This document shows positions 1 through 8,398 of a DNA stretch of 64,000 bases, one piece after another. The position numbers and the translations under genes were made by a program. How positions within the stretch are numbered: the stretch's first letter is position 1; every line of letters begins with the position of its first letter. The stretch is taken from NCBI RefSeq assembly GCF_017742245.1, contig NZ_JAGHKO010000004.1, positions 930,001-994,000 on the forward strand, given 5' to 3'. The notes under the pieces were generated by a model, which did not search any database, was not told the origin of the DNA, and worked only from the letters and a program-made list of their open reading frames with translations. The stretch is from Niastella soli. GTDB taxonomy: Bacteria; Bacteroidota; Bacteroidia; Chitinophagales; Chitinophagaceae.

Positions 1-140
1 GCTGTTTGAACGGTCCCGCTGCCCGACAGGGCGCCGTAGGCGATATTGTGATCGTTATTTCCTACGCCATCATGGATTTTGAAGAAGCAAAAAAACACAA
101 ACCATTTATTGTATTTCCCAAAGAAGGAAATAAATTGTAA
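1..140 (+). CDS. panD: Aspartate 1-decarboxylase, C-terminal end (partial)
   Basis: Only the last 45 codons are present, in the frame that starts at base 3 and ends at TAA 138-140; the gene begins outside the window. The readable end ([20 protein letters not shown], followed by a [10 protein letters not shown] segment) matches the C-terminus of the pyruvoyl enzyme aspartate 1-decarboxylase, which makes beta-alanine for pantothenate and coenzyme A. The LNG(P/A)AAR and VIVISYA segments belong to the double-psi barrel core of the alpha chain. The self-cleavage Gly-Ser site lies upstream and cannot be checked. The following gene starts 140 bases later, so co-transcription is possible but not shown. 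Confidence 0.85.
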   Translation, partial: CLNGPAARQGAVGDIVIVISYAIMDFEEAKKHKPFIVFPKEGNKL

Positions 141-280
141 CTATTTACATGATAATAAGTTCGCATGTTTACAGGCTGGTTGAAAGAACCGGTCCTGCAA
201 AAAACTTGTCAACTTGTTAACCTGTCACTTACTAACTTGTAACCGGCATAACTTAAATTTGTAGTTATAATCGCCCCCGT

Positions 281-1303
281 ATGAATAAAAAAATCCTGAG
301 CATATTACAGTATCTCCTATTCCTGGGACTCAGTATTTTTTTAGTATGGTGGTCGGTTCGAAAAATTACCGATAAAGGCTGGGAAGATATTAAAGATGCA
401 TTCCGTAATGCCAACTACCTGCTTATTGTTCCGGTAATGATCACCTTGTTATTAAGTCATTACAGCAGGGCGTTGCGTTGGAAGATATTAATGGAACCCT
501 TGGGCTATAAACCCAGGGTTTTTAATATTTACATGGCCGTGCTCATTGGCTATATGGCTAATCTGGCTGTTCCCCGGCTGGGTGAAGTACTCAAATGCAC
601 CATACTGGCACGGTATGAAAAAGTGCCAGCAGATAAACTGGTAGGTACCATTGTTGCTGAACGCGCGTTTGATGTGTTATGTCTGGTATTGGTTATTTTG
701 ATCACTTTTTTTACCCAGGCCGACCTCATTGGCGGGTACCTCAACGACACCCTGAATACCATTGTTCAATCAAAGACCAGTTCGCTCTCCCTATCCAAAA
801 TAATGGTCCTGGTTGGCGTGCTGTTACTGGGCATAACGGCCGTGATCGTTGTATTTAAAAAGTTCTCACACATTAAGTTCATTCAAAAGATCAAGACCAT
901 TTTCGAAGGGATCTGGCATGGCATTACCAGTGTACGGTACCTGAAAAATAAAGGCTGGTTCGTATTTCATACCATTTTCATTTGGAGTATGTACCTGCTA
1001 AGTGTGCAGATCGGTTTCTGGGCCATGAAAGATACCGCTGTGTACACCATTCCGAACGCATTATCAGTATTGACCATGGGCAGTCTGGCTATGATTGTAC
1101 CAGCACCCGGCGGCGGTATTGGTGTGTATGCCTGGTTTGTACAAAACACCATGCTGATCTACGGGCTAAAAGAAACCATTGGTTTTGCTTTTGGACAGCT
1201 GATGTGGTCGGTTCAATTCTTTTTTGCCTTGCTCAGTGGATTTTTGGCCCTGAGCCTGTTGCCGTATTTTAACAAAAGAACTACAGTAAATGAGAAAAGC
1301 TGA
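281..1303 (+). CDS. Flippase-like / lysylphosphatidylglycerol synthase TM-region family membrane protein
   Basis: A 340-residue, strongly hydrophobic protein with seven or eight membrane segments, of the family once called UPF0104 (YbhN-like, LPG_synthase_TM). Family hallmarks are the ANLAVPRLGEVLKC segment near residue 95 and PAPGGGIGVYAWF near residue 275. Members resemble the lipid-flipping half of MprF, but this one lacks the soluble lysyl-transferase half, so it cannot itself make lysyl-phosphatidylglycerol. The lipid substrate is unknown. The ATG at 281 follows a TAAATTTG element at 254-261 that fits the Bacteroidota -7 consensus. The 3' end overlaps rfaE2 by 14 bases, which implies translational coupling and a shared cell-envelope role. 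Confidence 0.8.
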   Translation: MNKKILSILQYLLFLGLSIFLVWWSVRKITDKGWEDIKDAFRNANYLLIVPVMITLLLSHYSRALRWKILMEPLGYKPRVFNIYMAVLIGYMANLAVPRLGEVLKCTILARYEKVPADKLVGTIVAERAFDVLCLVLVILITFFTQADLIGGYLNDTLNTIVQSKTSSLSLSKIMVLVGVLLLGITAVIVVFKKFSHIKFIQKIKTIFEGIWHGITSVRYLKNKGWFVFHTIFIWSMYLLSVQIGFWAMKDTAVYTIPNALSVLTMGSLAMIVPAPGGGIGVYAWFVQNTMLIYGLKETIGFAFGQLMWSVQFFFALLSGFLALSLLPYFNKRTTVNEKS

Positions 1304-1778
1304 TATCATCACAACCAGGATCTGTAATTGGAATGAAGCCAAACATAAAATTGCTCAATGGCGGGTTACTGGTAAAACAGTTTCCTTTACCAACGGCGTT
1401 TTTGATATCCTGCATCGCGGCCATATTTTCTCCCTTTCGCAGGCCGCTGTGGAAGCAGATTATTTAATAGTGGGGTTGAATTCTGACGCCAGCACTAAAC
1501 GCCTGAAAGGTAATAGCCGCCCGGTGAATGATGAACAATCAAGAGCACTGGTGCTGGCATCCCTTTTAATGGTTGACATGGTGGTTATTTTCGAAGAAGA
1601 TACACCACTGAACCTCATTACCACCCTGCAGCCCGATGTGCTGGTTAAAGGCGGTGATTATACCCTCGAACAGATCGTAGGCGCTAAAGAAGTTATGGAA
1701 GCGGGGGGAAAAGTGATCATTAATCCTATTGTTGAGGGATTTTCTACCACTGGCATCATTCAGAAAATAAGTTCCTAG
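1290..1778 (+). CDS. rfaE2: D-glycero-beta-D-manno-heptose 1-phosphate adenylyltransferase
   Basis: A 162-residue cytidylyltransferase-fold nucleotidyltransferase corresponding to the C-terminal (adenylyltransferase) domain of HldE, here as a stand-alone enzyme of usual length for RfaE2. It transfers AMP to heptose 1-phosphate to make ADP-heptose for lipopolysaccharide or other heptosylated surface glycans. The sequence shows FTNGVFDILHRGH with the HxGH nucleotide-binding motif at residues 42-45, then GLNSDASTKRLKG and VKGGDYT. The ATG at 1290 lies inside the end of the flippase-like gene (14-base overlap). A kinase partner (RfaE1/HldA) is not in the window. Confidence 0.88.
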   Translation: MRKADIITTRICNWNEAKHKIAQWRVTGKTVSFTNGVFDILHRGHIFSLSQAAVEADYLIVGLNSDASTKRLKGNSRPVNDEQSRALVLASLLMVDMVVIFEEDTPLNLITTLQPDVLVKGGDYTLEQIVGAKEVMEAGGKVIINPIVEGFSTTGIIQKISS

Positions 1779-1793
1779 TTATTAAGTTCGTAG

Positions 1794-1831
1794 GTTATTA
1801 GGTTGGTAAGTTCTCTTACGAACCTAATAAC
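1794..1831. terminator. Bidirectional hairpin between convergent genes
   Basis: Arms 1794-1809 and 1816-1831 pair over 16 positions with one mismatch around a 6-base loop. It lies between the ends of rfaE2 (+) and the DUF4294 gene (-), so it can end both transcripts. The arms are built of the repeated words gttattaagttcg and ttattaggttgg. Confidence 0.55.
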
Positions 1832-1885
1832 TCAATAACTTGAAATCGGGAGTGAAGAGAATAATAGCGAGGCTTGCAATTGAAT

Positions 1886-2527
1886 TTACATCCTATGCAT
1901 TCGTTCAACTTCCTGAACGATCTTTTCAATTTCACTTTCGTCGCCATTAGCATTGTAGGGTTGCTTGAGGTTGCTGCCAAATACAAAGGCAACGGTTTGC
2001 CAGGCTCTGGCGGTAAAACCACCTTTATATTCCTTTATAATTTCGTAGCAGTTATTACCGGTTTGCCGGTTAATGAGCTTCATTAACACTTTTCCCTGGT
2101 AGATCGACAATTCACTTAATGGTTCAGCAAACTGTTTCTTTAATTCCTTTTCGCGCGATTTTATGTAGGTCTTTTTATCCTTATCAGGCAGATTGGCAAT
2201 GTGCCTGTTAATATCGTTCATGATGTCACCGGCCCGGCGGGCATAGGGATAACATACATAAACCGCATTACGTAAACGCGTCCACTCCTGTCTTCTTTTT
2301 AATAAATGTTTGGGATAGGGGACCTGTACCCAGGTCCACTCCAGCGTTTGTGCCGGCACATATTCATTTCCAACAATCTGTGCCGGAACTGGTATAGTGT
2401 CATTGGGCCCCAACTTAGGTAAGGGGATAGTATCCGGGGTCGTTTGGGCAATAGCCGGACGAATTGATACCGCTACTATTGTCAAAACCGCTACTAAAAA
2501 CCTGAATATTTTTCTTTGTTCAGTCAT
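1886..2527 (-). CDS. DUF4294 domain-containing secreted protein
   Basis: A 213-residue protein when started at ATG 2527, which gives a good signal peptide (MTEQRKIFRFLVAVL... cleaved after AIAQ). An in-frame TTG further upstream at 2638 sits right beside a promoter element and is not a credible start. The C-terminal two thirds match DUF4294, a Bacteroidota-specific family: the RNAVYVCYPYARRAGDIMND segment, a Lys/Glu-rich amphipathic stretch, and YQGKVLMKLINRQTG. The function of DUF4294 is not established. The protein is probably periplasmic or outer-membrane associated. It is transcribed alone, convergent with rfaE2. Confidence 0.75.
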   Translation of the reverse strand: MTEQRKIFRFLVAVLTIVAVSIRPAIAQTTPDTIPLPKLGPNDTIPVPAQIVGNEYVPAQTLEWTWVQVPYPKHLLKRRQEWTRLRNAVYVCYPYARRAGDIMNDINRHIANLPDKDKKTYIKSREKELKKQFAEPLSELSIYQGKVLMKLINRQTGNNCYEIIKEYKGGFTARAWQTVAFVFGSNLKQPYNANGDESEIEKIVQEVERMHRM

Positions 2528-2639
2528 TCCAGTGGTACAATATAATACAAATTCCTTTGTAATTATAATTCCAAAAGACAGGGCAAGTAACCCCCTTCGC
2601 TGCCAGCAAAATCTTAAAAAATGTTTAAGATCCGGCAAA

Positions 2640-2647
2640 CAAAGGTA
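2640..2647 (-). promoter_or_regulatory. Bacteroidota -7 promoter element (TACCTTTG) for the DUF4294 gene
   Basis: On the minus strand this reads TACCTTTG, an exact match to TAnnTTTG. It lies about 110 bases before the chosen ATG at 2527. A T-run is at the -33 distance rather than a clean TTG. Confidence 0.5.
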
Positions 2648-2756
2648 CTATACGAATCACTCAGGGAAAACGGTTGGGTGATACTGATTTGATAGAATAA
2701 GACTATTCATTTAGATCTTAGAGATGGCGCTCCGACGAGTCGGAGTGCCTAATAGA

Positions 2757-2793
2757 AAAGGGTGAGCCCCGCTCTCAGCAGGACCCACCCTTT
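2757..2793 (-). terminator. Hairpin terminator after ccmF
   Basis: Eight-base arms aaagggtg (2757-2764) and cacccttt (2786-2793) with a GC-rich inner part. On the minus strand the stem runs into a T-rich stretch, 24 bases past the ccmF stop. A second small hairpin (ctccgac/gtcggag) lies at 2730-2745. Confidence 0.5.
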
Positions 2794-2816
2794 ATTATAA
2801 AGACTATCAATAAGCT

Positions 2817-5231
2817 CTATAACAACTTTACTCTCCTTACCAAACTCATCACAAAACCAGCTATCATCAAAAGGGTTCCCAACCACACCAGGTTGATAAA
2901 AGGGAACTGAAGGATCTTCAACGCCAGGAAAGGCGCCAGTTTCGATGATTCCTTTACACTGATTTCCAGATGTTTGTCGTCCGCAATGCGCGTAAGACCA
3001 ATGGCCAGCCCCTGCGAATACAAGGTATCCAGCATGTATTGGGCGGCATTGTCACGTACATAAAATACGGGCTTGGCAGTAAGCTTTTGTTGGTCACGGG
3101 TAATAACGGTCAAATTGGCCATTAAAGCCGTATCCTTGCCGGTGAATTTATATTTTTCGTTGTGCGGATTTACGGTAACACTATCCAGGATCATATACCC
3201 TTCTGAGTAAAAGACGGTATCACCGGTTTTTACCACATGATTTTTAAACTGTGACGTATCTGCACCTTCCTGCACCGAGCTGGCATGGTTCACATAGCTG
3301 AAAATATCTTTATGCAGATAATGCCTTGAATCAGGGTTGTTCGACATCCCCTCCTGTCCCTTGGTATTCTTGATCAGGTCAGGGTATAATGTAAATTTAT
3401 CTTTACCATCTTTCCGCTCCATATCAACCTGGAACCAGGTCATTTTACCATTGGTGGAGTCTTTTACATAGGTAGCCCAATAAGCGCCCATATCGGTTTT
3501 TATACCGCGGAACAGGGTCAGGTTTTCAAATCCTTCTTTCGGCTTATCGGGACCAAAATTGAGCGGATTGAAAGTATTTACTGAAAGCACTTCTTTTTTA
3601 GAAGAAGAGATCAGGATACCAACCAGCAGCAGTCCAAAACCCAGGTGGGCAACAGAGGCGCCGGCAGATTTTAACTTACCATGAAGTCCGGTAAAGATAT
3701 AACCAGCGTTGGCAATCACGGCATATACGGAAGCAAACAGCGCCAGGTGAATGGCAGCCAGGAAACCAACTCCGTATTTATTATAATTGATGTGTCCAAA
3801 ATAGCTGATAGAGACCGATGCCACTAAAGAGATCAACGTAGCCCACAAGAGTTTTTTTGTAAAATACGCTCTTGAAGTGTTCTTGTATTTAAGGTACTGG
3901 CTAATGGCGGTCAATATGCCAATTACCACCGCAACAAAGATCTGTATCCGGTTATAAGGGAATTCTTTGTCTTCCCCGATCACCAGGTTGGTACCAAACA
4001 GTTTATTGATAATGGGGAACGAAGTTGGGATAATAATGGCCATGGCCGACAGGAACAACACCAGTGAACCAATGAACATCCAGAATTCGCGGCTGCTGAA
4101 TTCCTCCTCTTTAGCAATATGGGGGATCTTTTTGTACCTGGTTATCAATAATGTCAGCGAACCAATGACAAAAATGAGCACCCAGATCCGCATTTGCCAG
4201 TTCATGCCCGAATCAACAAAGGCGTGTACGGAAGTATCCTGCAGGTCGCCGCTGCGGGTAAGATAAGTTGAATATAATACCAGCAAAAAGCTCAACACAA
4301 AAAAGGTGTTGGTGGCCCGCAGGGAATGACCGGTTGAATTGTAAATAACCTGGGTATGAATACCCGCTACCATCACCAGCCAGGGTACCAGGGAAGCATT
4401 TTCCACCGGGTCCCAGGCCCAGTAACCACCAAACGTCAATGATTCGTAAGCCCAGGCCGCGCCCATCATAATTCCCAGGCCAAAGATAGCGCCCGAAAAT
4501 AACGACCAGGGCAACGCCTGTTTCGCCCAGCCACCGAAATCTTTCTTCCACAAACCAGCTATGGCATAAGCAAATGGCACAATAGTACTTGCATAACCCA
4601 AAAACAGCACCGGTGGATGGATCACCATCCAGTAATTCTGTAATAACTGATTAAGACCGTTCCCATTATGAATTTTAGGCAGGCTCAGGTAATTTTCGCC
4701 CTGGAATATGGGCGCATCCTGAAACTGATGCCGGGTAAGTAAAAACGGACTGCTTCCCACTTTCAGATCAAACACATACACCCCAATAATAAGGGTAGCC
4801 AGACAAAACTGGGCAAAGCTCATCACCGTCATTACGGGTGCTTCCCATTTTTTGGCGGTGGCTATTAATAGAATACCCAGTACCGATTGCCAGAGGGTCC
4901 AAAGCAAAAAAGCTCCCTCCTGCCCTTCCCAGATACTGCTAAGCAGATATTTGGGGTTCAGGGAAAGATCAGAATGGTTCCAGGCATAAAAATATTCGTG
5001 AAAGTGATTGGCGATAACAAAAAAGAGAATGCTGAAGGTTGCCAGTACCGAACCGGCATTAACCAAAAAAGCAATGCGGGCCAGTTTTCTCCAGCTTTCG
5101 TGGTCGGGCAATAAAGTGGCGTTGGAAGCTTTGAAATATGCAATACAGGCCACTAATGATGCTACAAGAGAAAGCACAACCAGGAAATGTCCTAACTGAC
5201 CGGGTAACAGGTGTTCACCGATATACTTCAT
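2817..5231 (-). CDS. ccmF: Cytochrome c-type biogenesis protein CcmF (heme lyase subunit, CcsA/CcmF family)
   Basis: An 804-residue polytopic inner-membrane protein of the CcmF heme-handling family, which attaches heme to apocytochrome c in System I maturation. The tryptophan-rich WWD signature FGGYWAWDPVENAS is at about residues 267-280, and HPPVLFLGY is at 205-213. A long periplasmic domain at about 560-770 is followed by a last membrane helix. The length agrees with Bacteroidota CcmF, which is longer than the roughly 650-residue proteobacterial form. The start ATG at 5231 is 9 bases after ccmE, in the same operon. No CcmA-D, G or H genes are in the window. Confidence 0.9.
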   Translation of the reverse strand: MKYIGEHLLPGQLGHFLVVLSLVASLVACIAYFKASNATLLPDHESWRKLARIAFLVNAGSVLATFSILFFVIANHFHEYFYAWNHSDLSLNPKYLLSSIWEGQEGAFLLWTLWQSVLGILLIATAKKWEAPVMTVMSFAQFCLATLIIGVYVFDLKVGSSPFLLTRHQFQDAPIFQGENYLSLPKIHNGNGLNQLLQNYWMVIHPPVLFLGYASTIVPFAYAIAGLWKKDFGGWAKQALPWSLFSGAIFGLGIMMGAAWAYESLTFGGYWAWDPVENASLVPWLVMVAGIHTQVIYNSTGHSLRATNTFFVLSFLLVLYSTYLTRSGDLQDTSVHAFVDSGMNWQMRIWVLIFVIGSLTLLITRYKKIPHIAKEEEFSSREFWMFIGSLVLFLSAMAIIIPTSFPIINKLFGTNLVIGEDKEFPYNRIQIFVAVVIGILTAISQYLKYKNTSRAYFTKKLLWATLISLVASVSISYFGHINYNKYGVGFLAAIHLALFASVYAVIANAGYIFTGLHGKLKSAGASVAHLGFGLLLVGILISSSKKEVLSVNTFNPLNFGPDKPKEGFENLTLFRGIKTDMGAYWATYVKDSTNGKMTWFQVDMERKDGKDKFTLYPDLIKNTKGQEGMSNNPDSRHYLHKDIFSYVNHASSVQEGADTSQFKNHVVKTGDTVFYSEGYMILDSVTVNPHNEKYKFTGKDTALMANLTVITRDQQKLTAKPVFYVRDNAAQYMLDTLYSQGLAIGLTRIADDKHLEISVKESSKLAPFLALKILQFPFINLVWLGTLLMIAGFVMSLVRRVKLL

Positions 5232-5240
5232 TACAGGGTT

Positions 5241-5660
5241 TTAATTTTGTGTCAGGTTGTTCGCGGCAGCTTTGGGATCGTCTTTATACTTGGAAGGACA
5301 TTTTATCAGAATCCCGTCTTTACGGGTAATTTCAAATACATTGCCTTGCATTTTTCCTTTCAGCACAATACGATCGCTTTTCTCCATATCCATTGGCTTT
5401 TCGAAATAATAACGTACCTGTGCGCGATTTCCAAGCGAATCAACCACGTAAAACTTGGTCAAATTGGGGTTTTTAGCAGGGTCGTACTCAATGGGAACAG
5501 CTGCCGATTTATCGAGTTTGGCAATAACGGTCACTGTTTTACCTTCTTTTTGACGGGCAGAGGCCAGGGTTTCATAGGTAGAAAGGTCGGCCATAAAGCT
5601 CAAGAGGATCATAATGCAGACCGCAATTCCCACCAGAATAACAATATGTATCTTTTTCAT
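5241..5660 (-). CDS. ccmE: Cytochrome c maturation protein CcmE (CxxxY-type heme chaperone)
   Basis: A 139-residue membrane-anchored periplasmic heme chaperone. One N-terminal helix (about residues 5-24) is followed by an OB-fold beta domain that carries heme from CcmC to CcmF. In most proteobacteria the covalent heme site is HxxxY. Here the matching place reads CPSKY, with Cys121 and Tyr125, i.e. the CxxxY variant also known from some archaea and Desulfovibrio. It is the first gene of a ccmE-ccmF operon with a 9-base gap. A -7 type element lies 56 bases upstream of the ATG. Confidence 0.88.
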   Translation of the reverse strand: MKKIHIVILVGIAVCIMILLSFMADLSTYETLASARQKEGKTVTVIAKLDKSAAVPIEYDPAKNPNLTKFYVVDSLGNRAQVRYYFEKPMDMEKSDRIVLKGKMQGNVFEITRKDGILIKCPSKYKDDPKAAANNLTQN

Positions 5661-5715
5661 CTGAAATATTTATTGTAACGCCTTGACAGCGTGCCACATT
5701 GGGGTATTAGCTCCG

Positions 5716-5723
5716 CAAAGTTA
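5716..5723 (-). promoter_or_regulatory. -7 promoter element (TAACTTTG) for ccmE-ccmF
   Basis: Minus-strand TAACTTTG matches TAnnTTTG exactly and lies 56 bases before the ccmE ATG. No clear TTG is found at the -33 distance. Confidence 0.45.
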
Positions 5724-5865
5724 GGTCAAAATTGAATTGAGGATAGATAGATTTTATTTATGTAAGCAGTATGTTTGATTATTAAGTGTTTCTTTAACGA
5801 TCCTGCCCCTTAGGTTTGTGGTTTGGAGTTTGGAGTTTTGGGTCGGGTTTCGGGGTCCTGGACGT

Positions 5866-5900
5866 CCTGAGCGGAGTCGAAGGGTCGAAGGACTTGCCAG
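5866..5900 (+). repeat. 35-base dispersed repeat, copy A
   Basis: This stretch, which starts cctgagcggagtcgaagggt, has an exact 35-base reverse-complement copy at 13799-13833. Shorter relatives are at 47642-47692 and about 34314-34326. It contains internal CGAAG/CTTCG words. Confidence 0.8.
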
Positions 5901-5985
5901 CCGACTGAGCAGCGCAAAGGATCGAAATCGAGCCGCAGGCGAGAAAGATATACTTCAACCCTGCCGGCCTGTCCTGGCGAAGGTG

Positions 5986-6027
5986 GATTGCCGACTGCCG
6001 ATTGCCGACTGCCGATTGCCGATTGCC
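5986..6027 (+). repeat. GATTGCC/GACTGCC heptanucleotide array, 6 copies
   Basis: Six contiguous 7-base units read gattgcc, gactgcc, gattgcc, gactgcc, gattgcc, gattgcc. The reverse complement of the same word is the unit at 62441-62482, and scattered units occur at 14664-14718. Confidence 0.9.
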
Positions 6028-6199
6028 GAATGAATGCTCGAACATAGTGAACCCTTTCACGTTTCACGTCTCACGTTTCACTATTCAAGATTGCCGTCTG
6101 CCGGCCACCTAACTAACAAACGTAAGCTTGTTTTCATAATTTTTTTGCTGCTAACTGTTCGTGGGCTAACTTGCACCCCGTTTTTTTAGAGTGTGACAT

Positions 6200-7246
6200 A
6201 TGACAGACCTATCACAATTTGATCCCAACGCGGCTAGTAACCCCAACAACAATATTTTTGGATTACCCTTCTCTGAAGAAGATGCCCGTTTGGTTATATT
6301 ACCTGTTCCCTGGGAAGTGACCGTCAGCTACAATGCCGGTACCGCCCGGGCTGCCGATCATATTTTTAAGGCAAGTATGCACGTTGATCTTTTTGACCCT
6401 GACACCAAAGAATCTTGGAGAGAGGGTTTTTTTATGCGTCCGCCCGATAAAAAGATCCTGCTGAAAAGCGATTACCTGCGCAAAGAAGCGGAATTATACA
6501 TCGATTATATTTGTCATGGCGAGGTGCTGGAAAAGAACCTCTTCATGTGTAAATCACTTCGGGAGATCAATGAAGGCGGTGGGTATTTGAACAAATGGGT
6601 GTATGAACAATCCAAACAACTGCTCAACCGGGGCAAACTGGTTGCCATTTTGGGCGGAGACCACAGCGTTGTTTTAGGTTTTTTCAAGGCCATGGCCGAA
6701 CAGCATGGCGAATTTGGCGTATTGCAAATTGATGCCCATTGCGACCTGCGTGCTTCGTATGAGTTGTTTACATACAGCCACGCCAGTGTTATGTACAATG
6801 CCCTGAAAGAAATTCCTACCCTCACCCACCTGGTACAATTGGGCGCCCGCGATTATTGCCAGGAAGAATGGGAATACATTCAGAATAACAAGGGCCGGGT
6901 AATCCCCTTTTTCGATAAAGACATAAAAGAACGCCAGTTTGAAGGGGAAACCTGGAAACAGATCACCGATGACATCGTAAGCAAACTACCCGAAAAAGTA
7001 CTGGTAAGTTTTGATATTGATGGGCTTGATCCTAAATTGTGCCCTAATACAGGCACACCCGTACAGGGCGGATTCGAAACCGAACAGATCTTTTACCTGT
7101 TAAAAAAGATCGTGCAGAGTGGTCGTAAATTCATTGGTTTCGATCTGGTAGAAATTGGGGTAGGTGATAACAATGAGTGGGACGCCAACGTGGGTGCGCA
7201 CATTTTGTGGAGATTAGCCAACCTGCTGGTAGCCAGCAACCAATAA
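6200..7246 (+). CDS. Agmatinase/arginase family hydrolase (ureohydrolase)
   Basis: A 348-residue binuclear-manganese ureohydrolase. Metal ligands are all visible: His155 in GGDHS (152-156), Asp178/His180/Asp182 in QIDAHCDLR, and Asp272/Asp274 in SFDIDGLDP. The substrate cannot be read from the sequence. Close Bacteroidota relatives are annotated as agmatinase family proteins, and agmatine, arginine, guanidino-acids or formimidoylglutamate are all possible. An N-terminal segment of about 60 residues (DPNAASNPNNNIFGLPF) is typical of this Bacteroidota subgroup. The stop is 6 bases before the next gene, so the two are probably co-transcribed. Confidence 0.85.
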   Translation: MTDLSQFDPNAASNPNNNIFGLPFSEEDARLVILPVPWEVTVSYNAGTARAADHIFKASMHVDLFDPDTKESWREGFFMRPPDKKILLKSDYLRKEAELYIDYICHGEVLEKNLFMCKSLREINEGGGYLNKWVYEQSKQLLNRGKLVAILGGDHSVVLGFFKAMAEQHGEFGVLQIDAHCDLRASYELFTYSHASVMYNALKEIPTLTHLVQLGARDYCQEEWEYIQNNKGRVIPFFDKDIKERQFEGETWKQITDDIVSKLPEKVLVSFDIDGLDPKLCPNTGTPVQGGFETEQIFYLLKKIVQSGRKFIGFDLVEIGVGDNNEWDANVGAHILWRLANLLVASNQ

Positions 7247-7252
7247 AACACT

Positions 7253-7843
7253 ATGTTATTTAGAAGAGCAGTAGTATACAAATACGTTGTTACCCTGAAA
7301 AATCAAAATCGCCGGTATCTTGATATACTGGGACTGCTGCTCAGTATTATATCCATTGTTTGTTTCACCCAGGAATTGCTGCGTAGCCAAAACGTAAGTG
7401 TAGGCTACCTCTTGGGCACCCTCGCAGTGCTGGGCTTTGTGATTTATAACCTCACCCAGCAGGCCAAAAAACGGAAAGTTTTTTACAGCCGTGCCCTCCT
7501 CATTGCCGGACTGGTATGGATGAAAATGCCGTACTTTTCCTGGCTGTTGTTTGTTTTTGTGATCCTTGCCCTGCTGGAATACCAGGCGAAATATGCGATC
7601 GAGATCGGGTTCTCTGATAATGAGATCGTTATAAACACCATGCTCCGGAAGAGGTACAACTGGACCCAGTTCAGTAATATCGTACTCAAAGATGGTCTGC
7701 TCACCCTCGACTTTGTCAATAACCGCATTTTACAACGCGAAGTGGAAGACGATGAAGATGATGATGCCGATGAAGATGAATTCAATGCATACTGCAGTCA
7801 TCAGCTGGCCCTGCATCATAATAGTGCTTCCAGGCAACAATAA
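7253..7843 (+). CDS. Membrane protein of unknown function with acidic C-terminal tail
   Basis: A 196-residue protein with no family I can name securely. It has three hydrophobic segments (about residues 24-42, 50-66 and 82-108). A beta-rich cytoplasmic part follows (IEIGFSDNEIVINTMLRKRYNWTQFSNIVLKDG) that resembles a small PH-like membrane-associated domain. A striking acidic run, EVEDDEDDDADEDEF, is at about 160-175. It begins 6 bases after the agmatinase-family gene and is probably translated from the same mRNA. The link to that enzyme is inferred from position only. Confidence 0.65.
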   Translation: MLFRRAVVYKYVVTLKNQNRRYLDILGLLLSIISIVCFTQELLRSQNVSVGYLLGTLAVLGFVIYNLTQQAKKRKVFYSRALLIAGLVWMKMPYFSWLLFVFVILALLEYQAKYAIEIGFSDNEIVINTMLRKRYNWTQFSNIVLKDGLLTLDFVNNRILQREVEDDEDDDADEDEFNAYCSHQLALHHNSASRQQ

Positions 7844-7880
7844 CGCCATTCCCTGTTTCAAATTACTTAGGTATTGCTTT

Positions 7881-7914
7881 CTAGAGTCCTGCTATTTGCG
7901 CAATGAGACTCTAG
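7881..7914 (+). terminator. Possible hairpin terminator
   Basis: Perfect 8-base arms ctagagtc (7881-7888) and gactctag (7907-7914) enclose an 18-base loop, 38 bases after the preceding stop. There is no T-run, so the call is weak. Confidence 0.35.
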
Positions 7915-8014
7915 TGAGATAGTATTGTGTAGCTATCGAGATATAGTCAATAGCCTATACATACGCTACCGGCCTGCCGGCAAAATAGCACCCGAATGGC
8001 ACTGGATATGGGGG

Positions 8015-8047
8015 TTCAGTGCGGGTTTAGTGCGGGTTCAGTGCGGG
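8015..8047. repeat. Three tandem 11-base units
   Basis: The units are ttcagtgcggg, tttagtgcggg and ttcagtgcggg, in direct contact. Confidence 0.85.
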
Positions 8048-8078
8048 TTTTAATAGGGAAATGGCTATCTGGAGTGAA

Positions 8079-8121
8079 TCTGGCCAGAACTATTAGCGTA
8101 TCTGACCAGAATATTTAGCGA
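8079..8121. repeat. Two tandem 21/22-base units with an inner palindrome
   Basis: The units begin tctggccagaac and tctgaccagaat and both end tttagcg or attagcg. Each is headed by the 10-base word tctgRccaga, a perfect palindrome in the first copy. Confidence 0.75.
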
Positions 8122-8190
8122 GTGAGTTGTAGTTGTTAATGACTCGCGATTATCGTGACTAAGAACTACCTTGTGGCGCCAAAATTCTTT

Positions 8191-8312
8191 GCCTTCTGCC
8201 TTCTGCCTTCTGCCTTCTGCCTTCTGCCTTCTGCCTTCTGCCTTCTGCCTTCTGCCTTCTGCCTTCTGCCTTCTGCCTTCTGCCTTCTGCCTTCTGCCTT
8301 CTGCCTTCTGCC
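8191..8312. repeat. GCCTTCT heptanucleotide minisatellite, about 17 copies
   Basis: An essentially perfect run of the 7-base unit gccttct for 122 bases (17.4 copies). It is preceded by an element shared with 14592-14663. Perfect purity suggests recent slippage, so copy number is likely to vary between isolates. Confidence 0.95.
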
Positions 8313-8398
8313 GCCCCCTTGCCTGCTTTTGCACACAATGAATTCCACTATATTCCATTGATCATTAACAACTTCCGCACCCTTTCTTCCAATTACCT

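Larger units (their letters stand above)
5661..6199. other. Intergenic region with repeat elements
   Basis: No credible gene. It holds the ccmE promoter, the 35-base dispersed repeat at 5866-5900, a GATTGCC heptamer array at 5986-6027, and short repeats of cacgtttcac near 6058-6080. A weak promoter for the next gene is visible: TTG at 6145-6147, then 19 bases, then TAACTTGC at 6167-6174. Open frames on both strands here follow the repeats and have no protein-like character. Confidence 0.6.

Noticed and set aside
5794-6067. Short frames in the ccmE-agmatinase spacer
   Set aside because: They follow the dispersed repeat and heptamer array and show no protein-like pattern.
8191-8312. CRISPR array
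   Set aside because: Repeats are contiguous 7-base units with no spacers, and no cas genes are present.
8065-8358. Long open frames on both strands across the GCCTTCT array
   Set aside because: A 7-base unit without stops keeps frames open on both strands. The products are pure seven-residue repeats with no start context.
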